Of a DNA stretch of 64,000 nucleotides, positions 26,409 through 38,000 are shown piece by piece. Every line of letters starts with the position of its first letter. Within the stretch, counting starts at the first letter, position 1. The translations under genes were made by a program, and so were the position numbers. Source of the DNA: Fasciola hepatica (lineage: Eukaryota; Platyhelminthes; Trematoda; Plagiorchiida; Fasciolidae). The notes below the pieces were generated by a model. It ran no database searches, was not told the origin of the DNA, and saw only the letters and a program-made list of their open reading frames with translations. The stretch lies in the NCBI GenBank assembly GCA_948099385.1, contig CANUEZ040000029.1, positions 1,705,501 to 1,769,500 on the forward strand, in the 5' to 3' direction.

Positions 26409-29076
26409 CTGACGCTATGTGCATGCATGCACACCTACACATTCACACACAATCTCGAGTACGCGTACGTTTACATGAAACAAGATTTGTACGGTCGGGT
26501 TATTCGCCAAGTCGCAATCGTTCATTTTTGTATTGACTTTCTTTAATCGATCTATTTTGTTAGACGTGCCTGTGAGTTGCATTTATACTCAATCATAAAT
26601 AAACTTACTTACCGGTCGGTTGGTCTGGATCTCCTAACAGTTGAGTCATAAAAATTCTAGGTAGGAGTTCGGGCAGTATTCGGAAGCCACGCATCAATAC
26701 TCGTGGAGCTTTGGTTACAATGTGATGTTGGACGTTGTGCGGTGCTTGTGAAGGGGATATTCGTGGTTGGGTTACTCACGAAAAATCGTCCAAAATGGAG
26801 TAAAGTGGAGAGCGTACTGTCATGGGACGTACACCGAGAGATTTGGTGGAGGCACATGTGAGAGTATGTGCTGAATCATGGTCGATAGTTAGCCATATCT
26901 CGTCAGCGATCAGCATGTGAGCCCCTGTTCAAAATCCAGGTCAGTGCTTGTGCCAGGGAATATGAAAGTGACGAGGTAATGGATTGATAAGACTTGAACG
27001 AATTCCCGTCAAGTGGTGGTTGGTCGTGTTACCAATCGACCAATCAGAAGCCGAGCTTCTCGATACAAGTATGAAAAAGTTAGTTTGTGTTGCAGCAAAT
27101 AGTGGTGGTGACTGTTTTGTTCCTATATAACCAATGTGTTCTCAATGATTCTAAGTATTTGTGCTGATTGTAGCTCAGATTGTTGGTTGCCGTGATGTCT
27201 TGATCACTAGGCTTGGCGTTTAAATGGCAAAAAATTCACCACCAGTTGAGGTGACGTCGTCAGTGCATGTGCACCGACAGAATCTGGATTGGGTGATTTA
27301 GGAAAAGTACAGCTGTCCACGAGAAGACGGTGTTTCACATCAAGCAAAAACACAAGGGAAAGGCAGAAAGTAAATCAACTCGAACAATAGGGCAGTTTAC
27401 GTTGACAGTCGTGAAAATTCAAGGTGAATTGGTAGTAGCTTTTGACCGTGTGTCTTTATTGTGGAGATTGGTAGGTCGCAGATGGTGTTTACTAGACAGA
27501 AAGAGAATAACACTTATCTGAGCCCTTGCATGAACCAGAAATCGTATTCCAGTAGACTTATGAGAAATGTAGAAATGGCGATCAGTTTGGGAGTCAGTGG
27601 CGGCTGTCACCATTACTGACTGGCTATCTCGTTTCCTGAAGCTGTTGCTCTGAAAGCACATAGTGACTGGTGATGACGACCATTCTCCCGAAAATGTCGA
27701 TGGTACTTACAATGAGATAGCCGAGATGAAGAGACAGAGTGATTGTGACAATGATTGCGAGTGAGATACAGAACGTTGGCGACTTTCATACTGGAAAACA
27801 GTATTAATCTGGGAAGTTAGATTGGAAATTTGTTCCTCGAGATTCCAGATACAATCAGGAACCGATGTTGATGCTGGGACTCGTGTGTGACCTCATCATT
27901 CGACCCGAAGTTTGGGTCTTAGTGGAGGTTTGAGCGATTTGTATTGGTGACGATTCTTAACAAGTATGAAATATGGTTTCCAGGTGGTAATTTAGCATTC
28001 ATACTGCATGATGTATCATTTCGTTAGTAAAAATTATACCACCTAATGTTCACAATGACCAATTTTCCTTGTGTACGAGAAAAGGCTTTGATGATATTAT
28101 TGTTTTGCAGTGTAGGATTGGACGGATTTGAGTAATAATTTGGTTGTTGTGGAACGAAATGCCCATGAAGGAACATGCAAAATTATTGTTTCACTGTGAT
28201 AGGTGTGTGCCATATCATATTAATCTGTTCTCGTTAGTGACGTCATATTGCTTTCGTGCAGCATTCAAATGTCGGTGGTTTGTCGGAAGACGGTTTCCCA
28301 GACGGTCATTCCAATAGTTTCGCCTATATATTTGAGTCTATTATTGTGAAATATCAACAATCGACGAAGATGTATCCCTTCAGAAGCTATCTTGTTTGAT
28401 GTTTTCAGGAGAAGATATCGATGAATCCATCCGAGATCTGAGGAGCCAATCGGTAAAGAATGTTTTTTCTCTCATAACCTAAAATGAATGGTAAGTTTGG
28501 AGCTCGTATAATCAAAAATTACATCACACAGTGATGTTTCGTTTCACTGAGGCATACAGAAGTAATGTTGGAATAACTCTGTTTATTACCGTAGCAAGAA
28601 AGAACTAAAATCGGGTCAATGAGAAATTAGTGATACACCAGTTCAAACATCCCAACTATTCTGTTTACTAGATGAATTACCATTTCAGTACAAACTGAAT
28701 ACCTGGGCCTCGAACAAGTCCCTTGATTTGCGAGCATTTGATTTGCAGTTGAAACTAATCGAGTGATTCCTCGTAATAGATTTTCTTGTTCAATCTCTTG
28801 ATTCCATCACAAGTGTAACTGCTTCTCCATTTGCGGTCGGAATCATATCCGGCGAGAAAAATCAAACCCTCCACCGAAAACACTGAACGAGAATCCAATT
28901 ATCGCGTTGGGTACAGAAAAATATTCATTTCGAGAGAATAAGCATTAACCCAGATTTCCATCTTCGCGAATTACTTGGATTGAAAAAAGCAATAACTAAG
29001 TCATAGTTTGTATTATTGATGCAATCCATGAAATGGATGGGAATTATTATGAAGAAATTGTGCCAAACATATTTGT
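26409..29076. other. Unit A, 3' flank of phospholipase gene A
   Basis: No gene is recognised. It begins with the 16-nt palindrome TGTGCATGCATGCACA (26,418-26,433). The minus strand has an AATAAA hexamer at 28,582-28,587, about 490 nt past the gene A stop codon. It is conserved in B (48,069-48,074) and C (60,524-60,529) and is a possible polyadenylation signal. The short frames at 26,657-26,857 and 27,330-27,661 are conserved only as duplicated DNA. A faint resemblance to a gypsy integrase core (about 27,605-27,655, plus) crosses frames and is not reliable. Confidence 0.45.
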
Positions 29077-32000
29077 CTAGTTTGACGGGGTATATGGGGC
29101 ATTTAGAGAGAAACCGGTCAGTTGATGCATCAGTTCGAATACTCGTGAGTCTTGCAAGATACTTCCATGTGTGGCCAATGGCAGTGGCATTACATTCACA
29201 TTGGGCCACTTTTGACAAACTTCGAGACTTCTCAAATTCACACTCTTGTCACCGTCACCGTAGATGACCTGGGGAACTTGATTTGGAAATGGCTTGCGAG
29301 ACCGACTTGCATTTGTGTAGACTAGTTGACTCTCCGTTTGTACGGACGTTCCATACAAACAGTATACCTCATCCACTCCGGTGGGTCCTTTGAAGAAGTC
29401 CACACCCGAGTGCGAAAGCTCAACCAATTGATGTCCTGCAATCGAACGGTAAGCCAGACTTCGATTAATTGTATATTGTAATATATGTTTATCACTGACA
29501 TGTAATGTGGGATGAAATGGAATAAGAACTCACACGACTGGCTACAGTGGAGTGTCATTATTTGATGGTAGCAAGACAGATAGGAAGTGTGCGGGACAAT
29601 CGAACATCAACTGATTCAAGTTAATTCATTCCCCAGTCAGTGTAAGTAGGAGTTGTTTTATCATGATATATTCAGACATTCATTGTGGAAGCAGGGATAC
29701 ATTTGGAAAAATGTAACATCTGCTTTGGTAACCTCACACAAACACCAATAAATTGCATTACAACTCCATCTGTTGAGTCACTGTTGATGAGTGAATATGG
29801 TGGTAGTTTGCAAGTACCATTGGTGTTCAACGATTTGAGCGTCGCAAAGTACTATGGGAGAGTAATGTGCCGAATATAGAGTGTAACGGACTCCTAGCAG
29901 TCGTTGAGATACGCGTAACACAATCCAAAAAACGCCAAGCGTCCAATTGTGGTTTTCAATACGGTTCTTTATAAAACAATCATGAATACGACATAAAACT
30001 GTACAAACCTCAACGGTAACCGCTCCGTGAATCAGAGTCAGCCAAATGCAAGCAAATTCAGGTTCGCTTGAGGTTCAAGCGGTCAAGTCAACGAAATGTC
30101 TACGGGGACTGTGGGTCAAGGGTCATAAACGAATCAACGCACGCACCGGCCAGCAGTCAATAGAGGTCAATGTCCGGTGTGTGGTTCAGCGGATGAGCAA
30201 GTGTGGCGCAAAACGTTAATGGAAAACATAAACTGGAGTGAGGGTAGGGGGGTCAGATCGATCCTGAGTTAGTGCCTCGAGTTTGATTGTTCTGTCGATT
30301 ACACCGCCCGCCAAATCCGCCACGGATTTCCCTAGTCAACATGCTCAAATCAGAATCGAGTCCTGGCTCCCCCTTCTTACCTACGATTCAGCACCCTCCA
30401 ACTTCCCTTGGGATGTCAGGATTTACAGCAGTACACCTGCGCACCCCCTAGCCTAAGGTACCGTCGCTTCTGCTGCACCCCAGCACAAATGGTACAATTT
30501 ACTCTTGCCACAAGCGCTGAAATGCCAACAGAGCGGCAGCACCCGATCAATCCACTCCTTCCAGCAAACACACCTTTCTTATATCTCGGTTGATGAGCCC
30601 ATCTTTGGTTCGAACTGACACGAGACGCACGAGGCCATCAACCGAAGGCTTACATTCTACGACGACCCCCAGGGGCCATTGCTTCCTTGGTCCAATATCG
30701 GAAGCAATCATTACCAAATCACCGACCCTTAAGTTTCGATCCTTCGATATCCACTTTTGTCTTTTTTGCAGAAGGGGAACATACTCCTTAGTCCATCGGC
30801 GCCAAAACACGGCCGCTAAGTGTATGACTTGTCGCCATCTTTTGGTGTATAGGCATCCCTGGTTGCCATCAGCGTCCACACCGGAGTTCCCGCGGAGCAG
30901 TAGTAAATGATTCGGAGTCAAAGCATAATCGTCCTTGGCGTCAGACGTCACCGGAACAAGTGGGCGATTGTTCAGTATTCTTTCGGCTTCGGCCATTAAC
31001 GTAATCAATGTTTCGTCCGAAAGTACCTGCTCGTGACAAATTGAATAAAGAATTTTTCTCACAGACCGGATCAGTCTTTCCCACACACCTCCTCTGTGAC
31101 TAGCGGCTGGCGGCTGGAAGTGCCACTGAGCACCCCTTGAAAGCCAAAGGTCATTAATTTTTGTAACATTCCAGCTGTTCATGCATAATCGAAGCTCTTT
31201 AGCGGCACCTACGAAGTTCGTTCCGTTATCGCTATAGACATCTCTTGGACAACCCCGTCTAGCCATAAAACGTGTGAGAGCTAAGATAAATGAATCACTG
31301 GTGAGACTATGAGCAATTTCTATATGTATTGCTCTCGTTTGTAGGCAGGAGAAGAGGCATCCATAGCGTTTCTCTGTAGACCGTCCTCGTCGAACAGGGA
31401 ATGGGCCGAAATAGTCAACACCGACCTCGTGGAACGGATACCATCCAGCCTCAACTCGCATCGGCGGCAAGGGCGCCATTTGTTGGGCACTGCAACTTGA
31501 GCTCCTTCTACGACAGCTAATACAGGAACCAATTACTCGTTTGACTGTTGTACGGCCTTGAACAATCCAGTATCTTTGCCGTGTTGCGGCCAAAACTTGA
31601 GAGGTACCGCAATGCCCTTCCATTGTATGGTAATGACGAATGATTAGATCCGTTACCGGATGTCCCTTCGGCAGGATTGCAGGATGTTTAAAGCTCGGCT
31701 CGTGACTGGAGTAGTCCAGCCGCCCGCCGACACACAATGTCATCAATTATCACAGGGCATAAGGTCTTCAAGTGCCCGGATTCTGAACGTCGGGATTTCC
31801 AAGGTTTGGAAGCATTAGACTTAAGTCGACTTAGGTCATCGGCAAATTCACTACTCTGCACTTCGCGCACGATATCGTGTTCGGCCTTACGAATTTCACC
31901 TAGTGTTATTTGCCCTACTGACACTTCAATGCGAGTCTTCTTACCCATGCGGTACAGCAAATAATCTTTAAACCGAACTATCCAGGCCGCAACCTTCAAT

Positions 32001-35000
32001 AGTTTCGTCCAACTGGAGAACTTGACAAATAACGGGTTCGGCTCTCGACTTATTAAATTAACGTGTGCCGTCGGTTTTTTGAACTCAATCTCTGTTGTTA
32101 TGTCTGCATGTGGCCAACTAGTCGGCCATCGTGCACGTGGAAGTCTCAAAAATTCCGGGCCAGAGATCCACTGTTTTAATTCTACTAGTGTATATGACCC
32201 TCTCGAAGCTGCGTCTGCTGGGTTGTTCTGCGATGGCACATGCCGCCACTGGTCAGGCGATGACAACGCATGAATAACACTTAGCCTGTTTGCCACGAAA
32301 ATACTGAAGCGAGTAGTGGTGTTGTTGATGTAATAGAGGACAATCGATGAATCTGTCCAGAAGAACGTCTCAGCAGATTGCCATCGTACTAACGATTTTA
32401 CTTCCTGTACCAGGCAAACGGCTAGCTTGGCGGCGGCCAACTCCAGCCGGGGTATGGTAACGGTCTTTAGTGGCGCTACTCTAGATTTGGCCAACAAAAT
32501 AGAGCAACTAACCGAGGCAACTTCAGCGCAAAAACGAGCATATACTACGGCCCCAAAGCCCGTCTCGGAAGCGTCACAAAAAACATGCAGCTGGGGATGA
32601 TCGTCCTTCTCTCCTTCAGCCCTAACGCATCTTGGAATCTTGAAGTTGGGTAACTCAGTCATGAAGTTTAACCAAGAATTCCACGACTTCATATGATTGT
32701 CTCCAATCCTATCATCCCAAGCCAAGCCTTCTCGGCACAGATTTTGAAGCAAAACCTTGGCTGGCAGAATGGCAGGACTTACTAGGCCTAGCGGATCGTA
32801 AAGAGCAGAAATAATGGATAATATCCCCCTTCTCGAAGGCGCATGATCAATTATGTTCAAGCGAAAGCAGAACGTATCCTGTTGGGTGTCCCATTCCAGA
32901 CCAAGAGTCCTTTGTGCAGGAGTTGGTTTCACACTGATATCGGCCGTCGATGCAGCAGCGTCATGCTCAGGTATGGCCTGCAACACCTCCTCTACGTTTG
33001 ATACCCATTTTTTTAAATAAAATCCTCCTCTCCCTAGCATCTCTCTAACTTGACTTACGAAGGTCTTCGCCAACTCAATGGATGCGAGTGATATTAAGCA
33101 GTCGTCCACATAAAAGTTCTCCGACACCGAGTTGATAACGAAGAGCTCATAGGCTAGATTCCCCTTGGCTGTTTGTTTTAATGCGAAGCTCGCACAAAAA
33201 GGAGAAGATGTTGCTCCGAAGGGATGAGCTGTCATTTGGTACTCACACAGCTGCTGTTTTGGGTCGTCATTGTCCCACCACAGGATTCTTAGGGCGCCAC
33301 GGTCCCGTGGGTCCACTCGAACTTGCATAAACATTTCTTCGATATCTGCTACGATGGCTACCCTCTCCTCTCGAAACCGCATCAAAACTCTAACCAGGTC
33401 ATTGGTCCAGTCGGGGCCTTGTAGTAACCGGTCATTTAAGGAAACTCCCCTGAACCTTGCGGCGCAGTCTAGAACTACCCTTAGTTTTTCTGGTTTCTTA
33501 GGGTTGACGACAGCGTGGTGTGGCAAATACCATCTTGGTGAAAACTCAGGTGCCAGCTGTTCGGCGGGAACGGGGGTCATATATCCCTTGTCTCTGTTCC
33601 CTTGCATGACCATTTTATACCTTTCATAGAAAGCTCTATCGCGCTGAAACCTTCGACCAAGTAGGTGAAGCCTCCGGGCAGCTACTTCAAAGTTGTTTGG
33701 CATAGTTTCAGCGATTGTTTTCCATGGAAGAGCCAATTGATAATGCCCATCAACTAGTTTCAGGGATCGTTCTGCAATCGATAGCGCCTTCTGGTCCTCT
33801 AATGATGGTGCTTGCTTCGTAGATTCATTGTCAGAGAAGTCTGCCTCATACAGCCTTCGAAGCTGTTCTGAAATGGTGCTTTGTTCCTTTATCAGGTTGT
33901 TCACAGTGGACTCCCGGTCGTTGGATGGCCCTAGAGGTCCCAGGATCATCCACCCCAACTGAGTCTTGACTGCGTAAGGTTCGCTCCTGTTTCCGATTCT
34001 CTGCTCTAAAACCCAGTGAGCCTCTGGTACGTCAGAACCTATCAGTACTCCTACCTTAACCTCTCCAGTGCGTTCCACGGGAACATCGCTAAGGTGTGGC
34101 CATCGACCCTTGACCGACCGCAAGTCCATACGCGGGGATCTAGAGAACAGCCGGTTGACACAAAGGGCACGCTCCACTGAAACGTTGGCTGAATCATCCG
34201 GGGATACCACACAAAGATTCACGACCCCCGATTCTATCTTAGAGCGTCCACTCACTGTTCTGATAGTCATACAGGAAGGCACCTGAGACAGGCCAACCTG
34301 TTCCACCAGACCTTTTTCTATCAGACTTACGTCGGAACCATTATCTATGAGTGCGTATGTTAGCGCGGTTCCTTTAGGTCCACTGATTTTCACTGGGATA
34401 ATGCCGAGTGCTACGTCGTAACCAGTGGTGCGATTGGCTGCACAATGATACGTTTCTGGGCAAGCTACACTCAGTTTGTCGCGATGTAGTAATTTGTGGT
34501 GCCTGGCACTACACCCGAACTTCCCACATACCGTGGCCAGGGTACATTCCGCTGCACGATGTCCTTCCTGCAGGCATACGAAACAGCCACCGTTTCTTCG
34601 AAGCGAATTCCATCTGTCGCTAACTTCCATCGCTGCGAATTTTGAGCAGCTATCTGCGTTGTGTCCCTCCTTGCATACAATACATGTTTGTTCTTTTCTA
34701 CTCATAAATTTCGAACAAGTAAAGTTTACTTGTCGATCACTCCTGTACGCTGAGTTACGAGGCGGGACTAATGGTTTCGCCGTAGCTGACAGAGCTATCT
34801 GCCCAAATCGACTTCGGGCTATTCGAGCTTCGGCTGCTACGAAACTCATCAGTTGTTTGAAGTTCGGCACACCTGAAGTCTCAGATGTTTCGTCTACTAG
34901 TCGTGCCCATCGATGTTGCAGCGGCCGAGATAGCATACGAACGACCCTCTCTAACGTGACTACTGAGTTAAGATCCGCATCGTATTCAAGCTGAGATAGG

Positions 35001-38000
35001 GCAATTTCGCAGCTCTGCATTTTTATCGCCAATTTTGTCAGTGACTCGGCATCGTCGGCATTAGGCATCACGGCTGACAACAGACCGTTCAACAGGGATC
35101 GTGCAACGACATGCGTCTGACCGAACAGATCCTTGAGGATTTCCCGAGCCTTTCGATAGCCCTGGTTCGGGGGCAACATGACGCATTCTTCTATTGCCTC
35201 TTTAGCTTTCCCCTTGCAGTAGTACAGAAGATATAGCAATCTTTGGCCTTCATCACTGATTCTGCCTTCGATATAGTACTCGAACTGTTTCACAAACCTA
35301 CAGTATCGTGTCGCGTCACCATCGAAATCAGCTAGTTCTACCTTAGGCAGCTGCATTTTGCATAAGACATCTCGCGTTTCCTCTGGTAATGGAAAGTGGG
35401 GATCACGGAGTCGATTGTGATCCTGTTTCTCACAGTCGTTGAGGAACCTTTCGATCTTCTCTGACTGATTAACTGCATCCACCCTAACAGGATCACAAAC
35501 TTCATCTTGTTCTGAGAGTTCGAAATTCAGTCGTGCCATCTGAACCTCATTTCTCGCCTTCAAGAGACGGTGCTCATTCTCTAATCGAATTTCTTCCATT
35601 AGCTGTTTTTCCTTCAGCTGGGCTAGTAGGAGCACATTTTTCGCAGAATTTAAACTAGATGACGCTTTTGACTTACAACTAACCCGTGAGCCAGGACAAG
35701 AAACCTCATCAAAGGCATGGGACAAAGGGGGTTGGACTTGCCTCGGATCCTCCGGTTCAATTATATGCGATCGGTTAGAAACGGGCATTCTTTTGACCGG
35801 CATCTTGATTCCAAGCACGTTGAGAACTGTAACGGACTCCTAGCAGTCGTTGAGATACGCGTAACACAATCCAAAAAACGCCAAGCGTCCAATTGTGGTT
35901 TTCAATACGGTTCTTTATAAAACAATCATGAATACGACATAAAACTGTACAAACCTCAACGGTAACCGCTCCGTGAATCAGAGTCAGCCAAATGCAAGCA
36001 AATTCAGGTTCGCTTGAGGTTCAAGCGGTCAAGTCAACGAAATGTCTACGGGGACTGTGGGTCAAGGGTCATAAACGAATCAACGCACGCACCGGCCAGC
36101 AGTCAATAGAGGTCAATGTCCGGTGTGTGGTTCAGCGGATGAGCAAGTGTGGCGCAAAACGTTAATGGAAAACATAAACTGGAGTGAGGGTAGGGGGGTC
36201 AGATCGATCCTGAGTTAGTGCCTCGAGTTTGATTGTTCTGTCGATTACATAGAGTAAAGACACAAGAGTATCACATGTAAAACTCCCCTTGATTGTGCAA
36301 GTCATGTAGCCCAATATAAACATAAACCAAGGTATGTATTTACTGCTTGGAACAAACTGTTCTTTTGGAAATTTCATTTGTCTTGCGCAATAAAAGAACA
36401 AGTTTCATTTGATCCCATGTAAACAGCACAACAGTTAGAAAAATTTCGGGAGCAAATCATTTAATCATTTCATCGAGATCTTACTAGGAACAGATTGTTA
36501 TGAATATAAATTGATATGAAAAGCTCAGTTCTAATAAAATGATGCACGCGTATGTGTTCTTTGTTTTACCCATCAGATAGCAGTTCACATAATCTTCCTC
36601 TGACCTGACCCCGGTTGGTACTTCAGTCCAGAACTAGTTTGATACTCGATCATTTTTGAACCAGTGCAGAAATAGACAGAGAACGTCCAAGGAGGAACGG
36701 AAAAATTGATTATCATGATCATCTCGACGTACCTATGGGAAACCCAATATCTTCAAAGAATTCTTTATAGTCTCGCGTTGTGTATTCTCGTTTCGGGGTG
36801 ACAACCAGTGTCTCGTTTGCCGGCCAAAGTCGAGGATCAGGAACCATGAGATAAATAGACGCAAAGCTTCGTTGAAGATCGCGAAACGCAAGTGGACTTC
36901 GGAAGAAAACCTGGAAATTATCCCCTGAACAGTGGTGATACATAACAGGAACAAGTTAAAAATAAATCAACACAACAAATGACAAATAGGAGGAAGTTAT
37001 CAATTGCAAAGCATAAACAATATGAGGATCTTCCTGATATCTGCAACCTAGTAACCGTCATTCCACTCAACTGGCATCATCAAAATTAAAGCTTTGGGTC
37101 GACCACATGGTATCTCGGGGACGTTTGTACCAAATCAACACACCAAACACTACTACAATGGTAATCTAAGATTATCTTGGTATCGGTCCGTTTAAAGTTG
37201 TGTGTCCCACAACAACACAGTCATTCATTTTCAAATGAAAAATGTGTGTGTTCTGATCAGGAATAAAAAACTTAAAATGCATTCTCGATATGGTAAAAGC
37301 TGTTTTGAAAAATTGTCATCTTCAGGGTGGTAAATGACTCACCACTGGCAGCGACTCTCAGCGCCTTCGTGGCACCACCATACGGACCGGCCAGAGATAC
37401 GAAAGCTTTCACATATTGTTTCTTCCACTCAACAGTCTGTTTTTCCAAGAACAAAACAGACATCAAACAACCCATACTATGACCAACAAGGATTACACGA
37501 CTATTGTTGTTAATCCGGTACGTTTCTTCAACTAGCAGTTTAAGTCGATCAAAGAATTGTTCGTTCTCATCTGAATCGGGAAATGGAATGGAATCATGTT
37601 ACTGAACAAGAGACAGATTTACATGGTGCACGTCGAAAGTCGTACGGGGCACCTCGAATGCTTCTGTTTGATACGAAATACGGATCGCGCTTCAAATCCT
37701 TAACCATGTCATAATACAAACGACCAAATATTAGTTCATTGCTGTCTAGCGTGCTCACAGTCTCTGTGTCACCCCAACCGGGAAATGTAATCTCATACCG
37801 ATCGGAATCGTGGCTTATCAGTTGATCATCATAATGAAGCCTGCACAAATTGGGTGGAACATGATTAGTGCCATTCGTCTAATCGCAAATTCAAATCACA
37901 TACGATAATATTTCGGTGATCAAATCTAGGGCAAAAAAGTCCCTCAGATCCAACCATATGAGTTTTGCTGACTGATTCGCAGGCGCATCACGAGGTCGAG

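Larger units (their letters stand above)
29882..36249 (-). mobile_element. BEL/Pao LTR retrotransposon, nearly intact, 6,368 bp
   Basis: Complete element reading on the minus strand. The 5' LTR is at 35,828-36,249, followed by gag, protease, reverse transcriptase and RNase H in one long frame, the integrase in a second frame, and the 3' LTR at 29,882-30,303. The gene order (protease, RT, RNase H, integrase), the DUF1759-type Gag, the YVDD box and the DUF5641-like tail place it in BEL/Pao. The LTRs are of equal length and I find no difference between them, so insertion is very recent. The tract next to the 3' LTR (minus strand GGCGGGCGG, 30,304-30,312) is purine-rich enough for a polypurine tract. 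No primer-binding site abuts the 5' LTR; the first TGG lies 15 nt inside (35,813), so the primer is unclear. It sits in the last intron of phospholipase gene A in the sense orientation. Confidence 0.97.

Noticed and set aside
26418..26433. 16-nt palindrome TGTGCATGCATGCACA (also in B near 45,905)
   Set aside because: It is a simple alternating sequence with no adjacent gene or repeat boundary; the C version is imperfect.
26657..26857. 66-codon minus-strand frame kept in A, B and C
   Set aside because: No motif, and neighbouring non-coding DNA is equally conserved.
27600..27660. Weak similarity to a gypsy integrase core (DWLSRF / FPEAVAL)
   Set aside because: The two halves fall in different frames and nothing around them fits.
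28925..29267. Frames at 28,925-29,218 (-) and 29,016-29,267 (+), repeated in units B and C
   Set aside because: They are alternate frames over the last phospholipase exon; conservation comes from duplicated DNA.
29685..29879. 64-codon plus-strand frame with a CNICF motif, present in all units
   Set aside because: It lies within the last phospholipase intron, antisense, with no family match; it is conserved only as part of the unit.
30590..35920. Plus-strand frames such as 30,590-30,910, 33,270-33,629, 34,476-34,994
   Set aside because: They lie antisense to the BEL/Pao coding frames.
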